DNA from: JBCBJZ01 sp038522635
GTDB lineage: Bacteria; Pseudomonadota; Alphaproteobacteria; Rhizobiales; Hyphomicrobiaceae
Assembly (NCBI GenBank): GCA_038522635.1
Contig: JBCBJZ010000099.1
Coordinates: 1 to 14,151 of the forward strand
Length of the DNA: 14,151 nt
Direction of reading: 5' to 3'
This document shows, in pieces, positions 5,020-11,314 of the stretch; the stretch's first letter is position 1; every line of letters begins with the position of its first letter. Made by a program: the position numbers and the translations under genes. The notes beneath the pieces are model-generated. The model was given only the letters and a program-made list of their open reading frames with translations, had not been told where the DNA came from and made no database searches.

Positions 5020-6473
5020 CGGCTCTCCAGCGACAGCAGAACCGGGCAGTGCACTGCTTGAGATTGGGCCGGCGGTTTTTGGTGCGTAGCGGCCCGTGCG
5101 CCGTTCGCAGGCTTGCCATCGCCCGTCTGTGGGGTGGTCTCGCGCACGATGAGGGCATCGCCGCGCGCGCTGATGTTGGAGGCCTCAAGCGAGCGCAGGT
5201 CGGCGACCACGAAGTCGATCGGCGCGCGGCCGCGTGCTTCGTGACCACAGGCCGAAGGGACGCGATGCGCCGGGAAGCGCACCCAGCGATTGGCGATGAA
5301 GGCCTTTGCGTGCGCCGGGGCGCGGCTTTTGCCTCGGGCTGTGGTTTTGGCCTTTGCGCGCGGACCGGCGGTGCGATCCGCATCGCGAGCGGCATGACCT
5401 TGCGTGGGCGCGAACCAGCGTACGATGCGCTGCGTCGTGGTGAGGGCTTGAGGACCGGACGCCCTGATGGTTTTCGGTGTCTTGCGTGCCGCCACCGCCG
5501 CCGCTGCCGGATCAGGCTTGTTCGTCGCCGCGGCTGCTGGATCAAGCTTGACCGTCGAGCCGGCGGCTGTTTCGTCGCCGGTTGCCGGCGTTGCCGTGTC
5601 AGCCGCAGCCGTAAGCTTGCGCCAGGATGCGCCATGCAGCGCCTGCGCAAACGTGCCCGCAACGATCGCGGGTTCCCCGCGCGCTTTGCGTTCTGCCAGC
5701 CAGGTGCGCAGCAATTTCCATTGGGCGGTCGATGCCGTGCAGTCGATGGCAGGGTTCGGCTGCGTGCCGCGGCAGGGCGCTTGTAACGCCGTACTCAGCA
5801 GCCAGACCGTGCGTTGGCGCCGGCGAAGACGGATCGCGACTGCGGCGCTGCGCGATTTATGCCGGGCGTCGAGCCGCGGGTTGCCGGCAAAGGCAGGCAT
5901 GTGCTGCTGCGCGATCACGCGAAAGCCGGATGCGCGTTTGATGGCGATGGCGACCACGCGGGGGCGGTGCGGCGCGAGGATGTGGCGCGAGACGATGACG
6001 TGATAGCGGCGGGCCGGGAACAAGCGGCGGACGGTGCGCACGTTACGCACGCCCTGCAACGCGACCACATCGGCGTCGAACCGGCGCTTGGTCAGCTTGG
6101 CTGCAGTGATCGCGCTGGGGCGCGGCCCAAAGGTGTTGCGCCAGACCGGTTTCAGCGTGGCGTCGGGGCTGGCCAGATGCTGCGGCAGCGTGCCGTTGAG
6201 GTTCCACGTGGCGACCGTGATGGCGAGTGCGGGACGAGGTGTGGGGGGCGCCGGCAGGGTGTTGGGGCTTGCCGTTGTGGGACGCGTTGTTGTCGGCGCT
6301 GCGGCGGAGGAAGGTCCGGCCGCAGGTGGTTGAGAGGCCGCGGGTGGCGCTTCATCGACCGGCGCGGCGGCGCCCCGATCGACCGCCTGGACCGCCGGCG
6401 TGCCGGTCACGGCCGCAACCACCGCCGCCACGGTCGCCAGCGTTGCCGCCAGGCTCACTTGCCGTATGCTCAT
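5016..6473 (-). CDS. Secreted endonuclease/exonuclease/phosphatase-fold protein with degenerate active site
   Basis: The protein has 485 residues from the ATG at 6473, which has GGGAG seven bases upstream; a TTG 24 bases earlier is less likely. Residues 1-30 are a signal peptide (SLAATLATVAAVVAAV, cleavage near AVQA). A Pro/Ala/Thr-rich linker (33-85) follows, then an EEP-like domain: ITVATWNLNG (85-94), DADVVALQGV (133-142), WLLSTAL (224-230), AIVAGTFAQAL (269-279), APIDFVVADLRSLEASN (417-433) and AVHCPVLLSL (473-482). Active EEP enzymes have LQE, TH, GDFN and SDH; here these read LQG, TA, GTFA and AVH. Only Asn91, Asp420 and His475 remain, so metal-dependent hydrolysis is doubtful. An Ala/Lys/Arg-rich insert (about 285-390) splits the domain. 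The stop codon comes from palindromic repeat copy 2. A binding or structural role is my inference. Confidence 0.72.
   Translation of the reverse strand: MSIRQVSLAATLATVAAVVAAVTGTPAVQAVDRGAAAPVDEAPPAASQPPAAGPSSAAAPTTTRPTTASPNTLPAPPTPRPALAITVATWNLNGTLPQHLASPDATLKPVWRNTFGPRPSAITAAKLTKRRFDADVVALQGVRNVRTVRRLFPARRYHVIVSRHILAPHRPRVVAIAIKRASGFRVIAQQHMPAFAGNPRLDARHKSRSAAVAIRLRRRQRTVWLLSTALQAPCRGTQPNPAIDCTASTAQWKLLRTWLAERKARGEPAIVAGTFAQALHGASWRKLTAAADTATPATGDETAAGSTVKLDPAAAATNKPDPAAAAVAARKTPKTIRASGPQALTTTQRIVRWFAPTQGHAARDADRTAGPRAKAKTTARGKSRAPAHAKAFIANRWVRFPAHRVPSACGHEARGRAPIDFVVADLRSLEASNISARGDALIVRETTPQTGDGKPANGARAATHQKPPAQSQAVHCPVLLSLESR
5497..5556 (-). repeat. Tandem 30-bp duplication inside the EEP-fold gene
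   Basis: Two adjacent 30-bp units (5497-5526 and 5527-5556) match at 25 of 30 positions. On the minus strand they encode TVKLDPAAAA and TNKPDPAAAA (residues 307-326). The duplication lies in the low-complexity insert and keeps the frame. Confidence 0.7.
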
Positions 6474-6526
6474 CACGCACTCCCAACGGTGTCCCAAACC
6501 TTCGCGCGTTACAGTACGATACGGCC

Positions 6527-6562
6527 CTTAAGCCGGTCTTAAGCGCCACCGCCGTCGACGGC
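6527..6562. promoter_or_regulatory. Two palindromes upstream of the EEP-fold gene (possible operators)
   Basis: Two CTTAAG palindromes (6527-6532 and 6538-6543) are spaced 11 bp apart, about one helical turn, and together form a near-symmetric 17-mer. Eight bases further on is a perfect 12-bp palindrome, GCCGTCGACGGC (6551-6562). They lie 54 to 89 bp upstream of the ATG at 6473, where a promoter and repressor or activator site would be expected. A regulatory role is inferred from position and symmetry only. Confidence 0.4.
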
Positions 6563-6661
6563 TGTTGACGCGGCGCCCTGGGCCACCTTCCCTAGCCTTG
6601 ATCATCGTGCCCGTTTCTCAGAAAGCGCCGCCCTCACATCCAGCCAGCCGCGTCGCCGCAA

Positions 6662-7267
6662 TCAGGCCCTCTCCAACGCACGCAGAACACTCTGCGTGGC
6701 CACCACCTGCGCGAACTCGCCCTCAAGGTTGGCCAGCGTCACGCTGTGCACATCGTCGGCACGGTGCGCCCGCCCATCTGGCCCGATTACGTCGTAGGCC
6801 CAGACCGCATCGCCGACATACACCATGGCGAAGCCGAGATTGCCGCCCATCCGCGTGGTGGTTTCAACGCAATGGTTGGCGGTGGCACCGCAGGCGATCA
6901 GCGTGGTGATGCCGGCATCGCGCAGGTCGGCCTCCAAGGACGTGGCGATGAAGGCGCTGTTCTCGTGCTTCTTGTAGACTCGCTCGCCGTCGGCTGGCGC
7001 GACCGCGTCCTGGACCACGGCACCGGGCTTGCTGGGATGGAACAGCGAGGCTGGATCTTTCGAATGGTGGTGCACGTGGATCACCGGCCATCCCCCTGCC
7101 CGCGCAGCCGCCAGCAGCTTGGCGATGTTCGCTTCCCCGGCCGGGTTCGAGCGGCGATCCCCTCGCGCATCGCGCTCGTGAAACGCCTTTTGGACATCGA
7201 TGATCAGCAGAGCCGTTGCGCCTCGCGGAAAGGTCGGAGGCGCTGCGCCAGCCACAAGCTCAATCAC
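6662..7267 (-). CDS. Cysteine hydrolase of the isochorismatase family
   Basis: The protein has 201 residues from a GTG at 7267 that overlaps the end of the aminotransferase gene by 8 bp; an earlier in-frame ATG at 7354 would overlap by 95 bp and add residues unlike the family. The isochorismatase-like catalytic triad is visible: Asp24 in LLIIDVQKAF (20-29), a lysine at 99/100 in VYKKHENSAF, and the nucleophile Cys133 in CGATANHCVETTTRMG (126-141). Such enzymes cleave amide or carbamoyl bonds (nicotinamide, N-carbamoylsarcosine, ureidoacrylate) or isochorismate. The cysteine points to amide hydrolysis rather than the isochorismate reaction. Translational coupling to the aminotransferase suggests one pathway for nitrogen compounds, substrate unknown. 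Confidence 0.87.
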   Translation of the reverse strand: MIELVAGAAPPTFPRGATALLIIDVQKAFHERDARGDRRSNPAGEANIAKLLAAARAGGWPVIHVHHHSKDPASLFHPSKPGAVVQDAVAPADGERVYKKHENSAFIATSLEADLRDAGITTLIACGATANHCVETTTRMGGNLGFAMVYVGDAVWAYDVIGPDGRAHRADDVHSVTLANLEGEFAQVVATQSVLRALERA

Positions 7268-8648
7268 GCACCAACCCCTCTTCCGCAGCCCAACGGTAGG
7301 TTTGATCCAGCGCGGTTTCCATCGCGTCGAACATGGTGTTGATCGACGCGCCATCGATGATCAGCGGGGGGCACAGCGCCAGCGTATCGCCGCCGACCGC
7401 ACGCGTGATGAGCCCTGCTTCCTGCGCGAACGCAACGGCCTGCGCGCCCACGCCCTGTTTCGGCTCAAAGGGTGTTTTCGTGGCCTTGTCGCTGACCAGT
7501 TCGATCCCGGCCAGAAGGCCAAGCCCGCGCGTTTCACCTACCAACGGATGGGCGCGCAGCGCGTGCAGGCGGGTCAGGAAGATGGGGCTAACGCGACGCA
7601 CATGCGCGACGATATCGATGCGCTCGTAAATCTCGATGGTTTTGAGCGCCACGGCCGCGGCCACCGGGTGCCCCGTGTAGGTAAAGCCATGGGCGAACAT
7701 GCCAAGCTTGCGGCTCTCTTCGACCATCGCATCGTAAACGTCATCGCTCACGGTGACCGCACCAAGCGGCATGTAGGCCGAAGTGATCGCCTTCGCCATC
7801 GACACGCTGTCGGGCTCGATCCCGAAGGTGTCGCAGCCGAACATCGAGCCCGTACGCCCGAAGCCGCAAATCACCTCGTCAGCGATGAAGCGGATGTCGT
7901 TGCGCTTCAGGATCGCCTGGACCTTCTTGAAATATCCCTCCGGTGGCACGATCACGCCGCCTGCGCCCATCACCGGTTCCGCAATGAAGGCGGCGATGGT
8001 GTCAGCACCTTCGCGCTCGATGAGCGTTTCAAGGTCATGGGCAAGCCGGCCGGAGAACTCCGCTTCGCTTTCGCCTTCGCGTCCCTCGCGGTAGTGGTGC
8101 GGCTTCGTGGTGTGGAAGACGCGCGCCATCGGCAGATCGAAATCGCTATGGAAAAGCGGCAAGCCGGTGAGACTGCCGCTCGCGATCGTCACGCCGTGGT
8201 AGCCGCCCTTGCGCGCGATGATCTTCTTCTTGTCCGGCCGCCCGGTCCCGTTGGCGTGGTACCAGGCGAGCTTGACCTGGGTGTCGTTCGCTTCGGAGCC
8301 TGATGACGTGAAGAACACCTTGGAAGGTTTGCCAGGCGCGATCTGTTTGATCTTTTCGGCAAGCGCGATGCCGGGCTCATGGCTTTTCGAGCCGAACATG
8401 TGCGTGAACGACAGCCGGCTCATTTGCTCGCGCGCGGTCTCGATCAGCTCTTCGTTGCCGTAGCCCAACGCGGTGCACCAGAGCCCGGCCATACCCTCGA
8501 TGTAGCGCTTACCGCCCGTGTCCCAGACGTGGATGCCGTTTGCGCGCTCGAGCACCATCGGCCCGTTCTGGCGGTGGGCAGCCAGGTTGGTCGTTGGGTG
8601 CAGCACGGTTTCAACGTCGCGCATTTGGGAGTTGCTGAGCGGTCGCAT
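7260..8648 (-). CDS. Class III (omega-type) PLP-dependent aminotransferase
   Basis: This 462-residue protein has the usual length for the omega-aminotransferase group (beta-alanine/putrescine/taurine:pyruvate type). The PLP site is complete: SSGSEAND (115-122) for the phosphate, GGYHG (148-152) for ring stacking, ADEVICGFGRTG (256-267) with Asp257 on the pyridine nitrogen, SMAKAITSAYMPLGA (283-297) with the Schiff-base Lys286, and FTYTGHP (322-328) from the partner subunit. LWCTALGYGNEELIE (56-70) is typical of the group. The ATG at 8648 has GAGG five bases upstream. The end overlaps the cysteine hydrolase gene, so the two form an operon. Amino donor cannot be fixed from sequence alone; omega-amino acid or diamine with pyruvate as acceptor is likeliest. 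Confidence 0.92.
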   Translation of the reverse strand: MRPLSNSQMRDVETVLHPTTNLAAHRQNGPMVLERANGIHVWDTGGKRYIEGMAGLWCTALGYGNEELIETAREQMSRLSFTHMFGSKSHEPGIALAEKIKQIAPGKPSKVFFTSSGSEANDTQVKLAWYHANGTGRPDKKKIIARKGGYHGVTIASGSLTGLPLFHSDFDLPMARVFHTTKPHHYREGREGESEAEFSGRLAHDLETLIEREGADTIAAFIAEPVMGAGGVIVPPEGYFKKVQAILKRNDIRFIADEVICGFGRTGSMFGCDTFGIEPDSVSMAKAITSAYMPLGAVTVSDDVYDAMVEESRKLGMFAHGFTYTGHPVAAAVALKTIEIYERIDIVAHVRRVSPIFLTRLHALRAHPLVGETRGLGLLAGIELVSDKATKTPFEPKQGVGAQAVAFAQEAGLITRAVGGDTLALCPPLIIDGASINTMFDAMETALDQTYRWAAEEGLVRD

Positions 8649-8701
8649 GGGAACCTCGTGGGGATGGGCGGTGTGCAGCGTTCAGGGCCAGCGGCGTCGG
8701 C

Positions 8702-8766
8702 TAGATCATCTCAGCGATCGATCGGGATCACCACAGGTGAGCCCGAAATCGCCCAAAGATGATCTA
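8702..8766. repeat. Long imperfect inverted repeat (65 nt hairpin)
   Basis: Outer arms TAGATCATCT (8702-8711) and AGATGATCTA (8757-8766) are exact complements. Further inside, GCGAT (8714-8718) pairs with ATCGC (8748-8752), CGGG (8723-8726) with CCCG (8742-8745), and TCACC (8728-8732) with GGTGA (8736-8740), around an ACA loop. The nested pairing over 65 nt is too ordered to be chance. There is no T-run after it, so it is not a classical terminator; it resembles a REP or MITE-type palindrome. Confidence 0.7.
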
Positions 8767-8780
8767 ATCTTAAAGTGCAG

Positions 8781-8848
8781 AGCAACTTTGGGCGCAAAGG
8801 CAAGGCGTGCGTGTGCGAGCTGGTGATCCGCACTTTGCGCCCGTTGCT
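8781..8848. repeat. Inverted repeat whose right arm recurs at 4887-4916
   Basis: Left arm AGCAAC plus GGGCGCAAAG (8781-8786 and 8790-8799, separated by TTT) pairs with CTTTGCGCCC and GTTGCT (8833-8842 and 8843-8848). The arms are 33 nt apart. The last 30 nt (8819-8848) match 4887-4916 at 26 positions. Together with the hairpin immediately to the left (8702-8766), this may be one composite non-autonomous element of about 150 bp. Confidence 0.65.
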
Positions 8849-9050
8849 ATGACTATGCGGGCAAATGCCCAACCGCGCTAGCGTTTGCACGTGGGCGGGC
8901 TACGGGGCTGCGCGTGCACATGCACGGGCACGGGGCGGTTTCGGCTTAGCGATCGCGCACGGCCCTATTCAGGGCCACGATTCACCGCTAACGAACACGC
9001 AGATCACGGCGCGACCCGCCGCGCTTTCCCTTCCCGCATAGAGGCTCGTG

Positions 9051-9920
9051 ATGGCCCTGCCCGCCCATGCCCGCCTGTTCGACGACGCTGAGCGCACAGC
9101 GTTTGCGCGTTGGGCGCTGCGTTTTGCGTTGTTCGGGCTGACGTTGTTGGTGATCACCATCATCCTGCATCGTTTCTTCGATATGAAAACACCGTTGGCG
9201 CTGAACCTGATCGCGCTGGTGTTCGCAAGCGAAACCGCTGCGCTCGTGCTCGCAGGCCTTGCGGTCATGTTGATCTGGCGCCGCGCGATGCTGGGCCTGC
9301 CTGACGTGGTGGTAGCGATCGCCATCGCGCTTGCGGTCTTCGCCTGGCCCGCGCTTTACGCGGTGACCTTTTTCAGCCTGCCGCAGATCAACGATCTAAC
9401 AACCGATCCTTCAAACCCACCCGCATTCCAAAACCTCGTCAACCTGAGAGACCCGCGCGCCAACTCCGGCGCCTACCCCGGGTTCGATGCGGCGCGCGCG
9501 CAGATTGAAGCTTATCCAGATATCCGCCCGATTGTGGTCGATCGCTCGCCCGAAGATGTCTATGAGCTGGCGCGGCTGACCGCGCGGAGCCTGCGTTGGC
9601 AGATTGTGCGCAACGATCCACCGCGCGGCGATGGTCGCGGTGCGGCCGCCGGTTACTTGCAGGCCGTTGACCGGACGCTTGTGTTGGGGTTGCGCGATGA
9701 CATCGTGATCCGGGTGCTGCCGGTGGACGGTGGTGGGGCGCGCATCGATTTCAGGTCGGCATCGCGTTACGGCCTGCACGATTTTGCACAGAACGCAGCG
9801 CGCCTGCGCACCTTTTCAAAGTCCTACACGGCGCGATTGCAGGCGAGTGTGTCGCGACCTGATCGCGCGGCGCCTAAGCCCGGTAAACGCCGTCAACGGA
9901 AGCGTCGCCGTCGCAATTGA
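9051..9920 (+). CDS. Membrane protein with C-terminal DUF1499 domain
   Basis: The protein has 289 residues from the ATG at 9051, which has GAGG six bases upstream; a GTG directly before it is too close to that box. Three hydrophobic segments (about 22-42, 48-76 and 83-108) anchor it in the inner membrane. The DUF1499 domain follows, with its hallmark INDLTTDPSNPPAF (113-126), AYPDIRPIVVD (154-164), LGLRDDIVIRVLP (212-224) and RIDFRSASRYGLHDFAQNAARLR (starts 231). Family function is unknown. The chain ends in a strongly basic tail, GKRRQRKRRRRN (278-289). Its last 47 bases overlap the end of the convergent metallo-hydrolase gene. The long non-coding region upstream probably carries its promoter. 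Confidence 0.87.
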   Translation: MALPAHARLFDDAERTAFARWALRFALFGLTLLVITIILHRFFDMKTPLALNLIALVFASETAALVLAGLAVMLIWRRAMLGLPDVVVAIAIALAVFAWPALYAVTFFSLPQINDLTTDPSNPPAFQNLVNLRDPRANSGAYPGFDAARAQIEAYPDIRPIVVDRSPEDVYELARLTARSLRWQIVRNDPPRGDGRGAAAGYLQAVDRTLVLGLRDDIVIRVLPVDGGGARIDFRSASRYGLHDFAQNAARLRTFSKSYTARLQASVSRPDRAAPKPGKRRQRKRRRRN

Positions 9921-10848
9921 CGAGCCCGCGTTCCATGAGATGGTGCACGTGGGCCAACACCGAAAGCCCGGCAGCGCGCTTCAATTTGGGGTCAATGCCG
10001 GCATAGACCTGCTCCACGATGGCATCGACTGTATGCCGGCCCTTCTTGATGGCGCCGTGGATGGCGCTCTCGCGCCAATGGCGATGGACGATGAACGCTT
10101 TCACGACCCGCTGAGGCGTGGTGAGCTGGCCGCCGTGACCGGGGAAAAACACCTCATCATCGCGTTGAAGCAAACGTTCAAGCGCCTGCAGATAGTCGCC
10201 CATATGTCCTTCGGGCGGCGCGACCACAGACGTGTTCCACGACATCACATGGTCGCCCGAAAACAGCACCTTCGTGCCCTCTAGGGCGAAACATAAATGA
10301 TCGGGCGCGTGCCCAGGCGTATGCAACGCGCTCAGCGCCCACCCCTTACCGGCGACGCGTTCACCATCGTCCAAGCGATGGTCGGGACGCCAAGCGGCCT
10401 CCACGAATTCGCCACCTGAAGGCCCTTCCTCGGCGCCCGGTGTCACCAAGTCCTTCCGGCCCATGCCGCAGGTTTCAGCGCCCGTCGCCTGCGCAAGGCG
10501 CGCCATGCCGTCAGTGTGATCGCGGTGGGTGTGGGTGATGAAGATGTGGGTCAGGCGGGCGCTGCCAAGGGCTGCCATGGTCGCATCGAAGTGCGCGTCA
10601 TCCTGCGGTCCTGGATCGATGAGTGCGACCTCGTCGTCGGACGTGAGCGGCGTTGGCGTTACGTCCGTATCGGTCGGGTCCGCGCCGCCCGGGGCTGCGC
10701 TCACGATGTAGGTGTTTGTTCCTTTGAACGTAAATGGGCTGGGGTTGGGCGCGACCAAGCGGCGAACCTGCGGATGCAGCGCACGCGGTTCGCCGTAGGT
10801 GAAGTTCATTGCGGTGCGAAACGGGATGGCGTCGGGCAAAGTCGTCAC
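9874..10848 (-). CDS. MBL-fold metallo-hydrolase (LACTB2-like)
   Basis: The protein has 324 residues from the GTG at 10848, where the LPDAIPF start resembles relatives; a TTG at 10890 and an ATG at 10809 are other options and none has a good ribosome site. After VRRLVAPNPSPFTFKGTNTYIV (29-50) comes a 20-odd residue acidic/proline insert (51-73). The dinuclear metal motifs are complete: HTHRDH (106-111), His180 in HTPGHAPDH, Asp199 in FSGDH and His238 in FPGHGG. The C-terminal part (about 250-324) resembles the winged-helix domain of this LACTB2-like group. It should be a cytoplasmic zinc hydrolase; the substrate (nucleic acid, thioester or lactone) cannot be told. Its 3' end overlaps the DUF1499 gene on the other strand by 47 bp. 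Confidence 0.88.
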   Translation of the reverse strand: MTTLPDAIPFRTAMNFTYGEPRALHPQVRRLVAPNPSPFTFKGTNTYIVSAAPGGADPTDTDVTPTPLTSDDEVALIDPGPQDDAHFDATMAALGSARLTHIFITHTHRDHTDGMARLAQATGAETCGMGRKDLVTPGAEEGPSGGEFVEAAWRPDHRLDDGERVAGKGWALSALHTPGHAPDHLCFALEGTKVLFSGDHVMSWNTSVVAPPEGHMGDYLQALERLLQRDDEVFFPGHGGQLTTPQRVVKAFIVHRHWRESAIHGAIKKGRHTVDAIVEQVYAGIDPKLKRAAGLSVLAHVHHLMERGLVNCDGDASVDGVYRA

Positions 10849-11008
10849 CTCAATCGAAGGATGCGCAGGCCTGGAACGCAAGCGGCTCAAGGCGCAAGGG
10901 GGACGGGGCGCGACCGATGATCACGCAAACGTTTTTTCACAGTGACTGGCCCCTTTGGTACCACCCGTCGTGGCTGGGAAGCCAACATCATCTAGGACGA
11001 GGAAGACC

Positions 11009-11161
11009 ATGAAAAAAGCACTCATCGCTCTGACTGTTGCTGCCTTCACCGCATCTGTCGCCGCTCCGGCTTTCGCTGGTTCGGGCACCGCTGCAAAGTG
11101 CGGCAAAGGCATGATCAAAGATGCCAAAACCGGCAAGTGCGTGAAGAAGCGCGGCTCCTAA
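11009..11161 (+). CDS. Tiny secreted lysine-rich protein (50 residues)
   Basis: The ATG at 11009 has a strong GAGGAAG box six to seven bases upstream; a longer frame from 10955 lacks one. Residues 1-23 are a textbook signal peptide (MKKALIALTVAAFTASVAAP then AFA at the cleavage site). The predicted mature peptide is only 27 residues, with two cysteines (spaced C-x13-C) and eight lysines or arginines: GSGTAAKCGKGMIKDAKTGK followed by CVKKRGS. I recognise no family with a known function, although short secreted proteins ending in DAKTGKCV occur in proteobacteria. The cysteines could form one disulphide. It lies alone between divergent metallo-hydrolase and convergent glnD and is followed by its own terminator, so it is probably monocistronic and well expressed. 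Confidence 0.8.
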   Translation: MKKALIALTVAAFTASVAAPAFAGSGTAAKCGKGMIKDAKTGKCVKKRGS

Positions 11162-11175
11162 GGGATCCGGCTGAC

Positions 11176-11222
11176 GCTCTGTGTGCCAGCGACGGCCTAG
11201 CCGTCAAATTGCACTACAGAGC
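11176..11222 (+). ncRNA. Structured RNA element in the 3' region of the small secreted gene
   Basis: A long-range stem pairs GCTCTGT (11176-11182) with ACAGAGC (11216-11222) and GTGC (11183-11186) with GCAC (11211-11214), leaving one bulged T. It encloses a hairpin, GACGGC/GCCGTC (11191-11196 and 11200-11205) with loop CTA. It lies 15 bp after the stop codon and 21 bp before the terminator stem. It could be a 3' UTR stabiliser or the body of a 3'-derived small RNA. No named family is recognised. Confidence 0.5.
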
Positions 11223-11243
11223 AGAAGCACTCCGAAAAGGTCT

Positions 11244-11277
11244 GGCGGCGGCACCCTGTATGCCGCCGCCTTTTTTT
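11244..11277 (+). terminator. Rho-independent terminator after the small secreted gene
   Basis: A perfect 10-bp GC-rich stem, GGCGGCGGCA (11244-11253) and TGCCGCCGCC (11261-11270), with loop CCCTGTA, is followed at once by seven T. The T-run is only on the plus-strand side, so it serves the small gene and not glnD, which ends 37 bp further on from the opposite direction. Confidence 0.93.
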
Positions 11278-11314
11278 GTTTTGTCGTTCATCTGTCACGT
11301 GAAGCGTATGAACG

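Larger units (their letters stand above)
8649..9050. other. Non-coding divergent region with inverted repeats
   Basis: No credible gene lies in these 402 bp between the divergent aminotransferase and DUF1499 genes. The left half is dominated by two inverted repeats (8702-8766 and 8781-8848). The right half (8851-9040) shows nothing I can name, apart from the GAGG ribosome binding site at 9041-9044. Promoters for both flanking genes must lie here but are not clear by eye. Confidence 0.6.

Noticed and set aside
4946..5662. Minus-strand frame whose end, like that of another frame near 1979-2521, contains LEAEPT
   Set aside because: The shared peptide is only the translation of the dispersed palindromic repeat in an overlapping frame. 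The real gene here is the EEP-fold protein in another frame.
7200..8303. Long plus-strand open frame (367 codons) opposite the aminotransferase and hydrolase genes
   Set aside because: It is antisense to a class III aminotransferase with a full motif set; long antisense frames are expected in GC-rich coding DNA, and its translation resembles no family.
8702..8766. Hairpin considered as a rho-independent terminator
   Set aside because: No T-run on either side, and it lies between divergent genes where no transcript needs to end.
8914..8925. Near-palindrome GTGCACATGCAC
   Set aside because: Short, low complexity, and without context that would make it an operator.
8885..9091. Small open frame of 68 codons in the 8649-9050 spacer
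   Set aside because: No ribosome site, Cys/Thr/Arg composition typical of random GC-rich sequence, and it overlaps the DUF1499 start.
10849..11008. Divergent spacer searched for promoters of the metallo-hydrolase and small secreted genes
   Set aside because: A T-run at about 10930-10936 and scattered short matches only; nothing strong enough to annotate.
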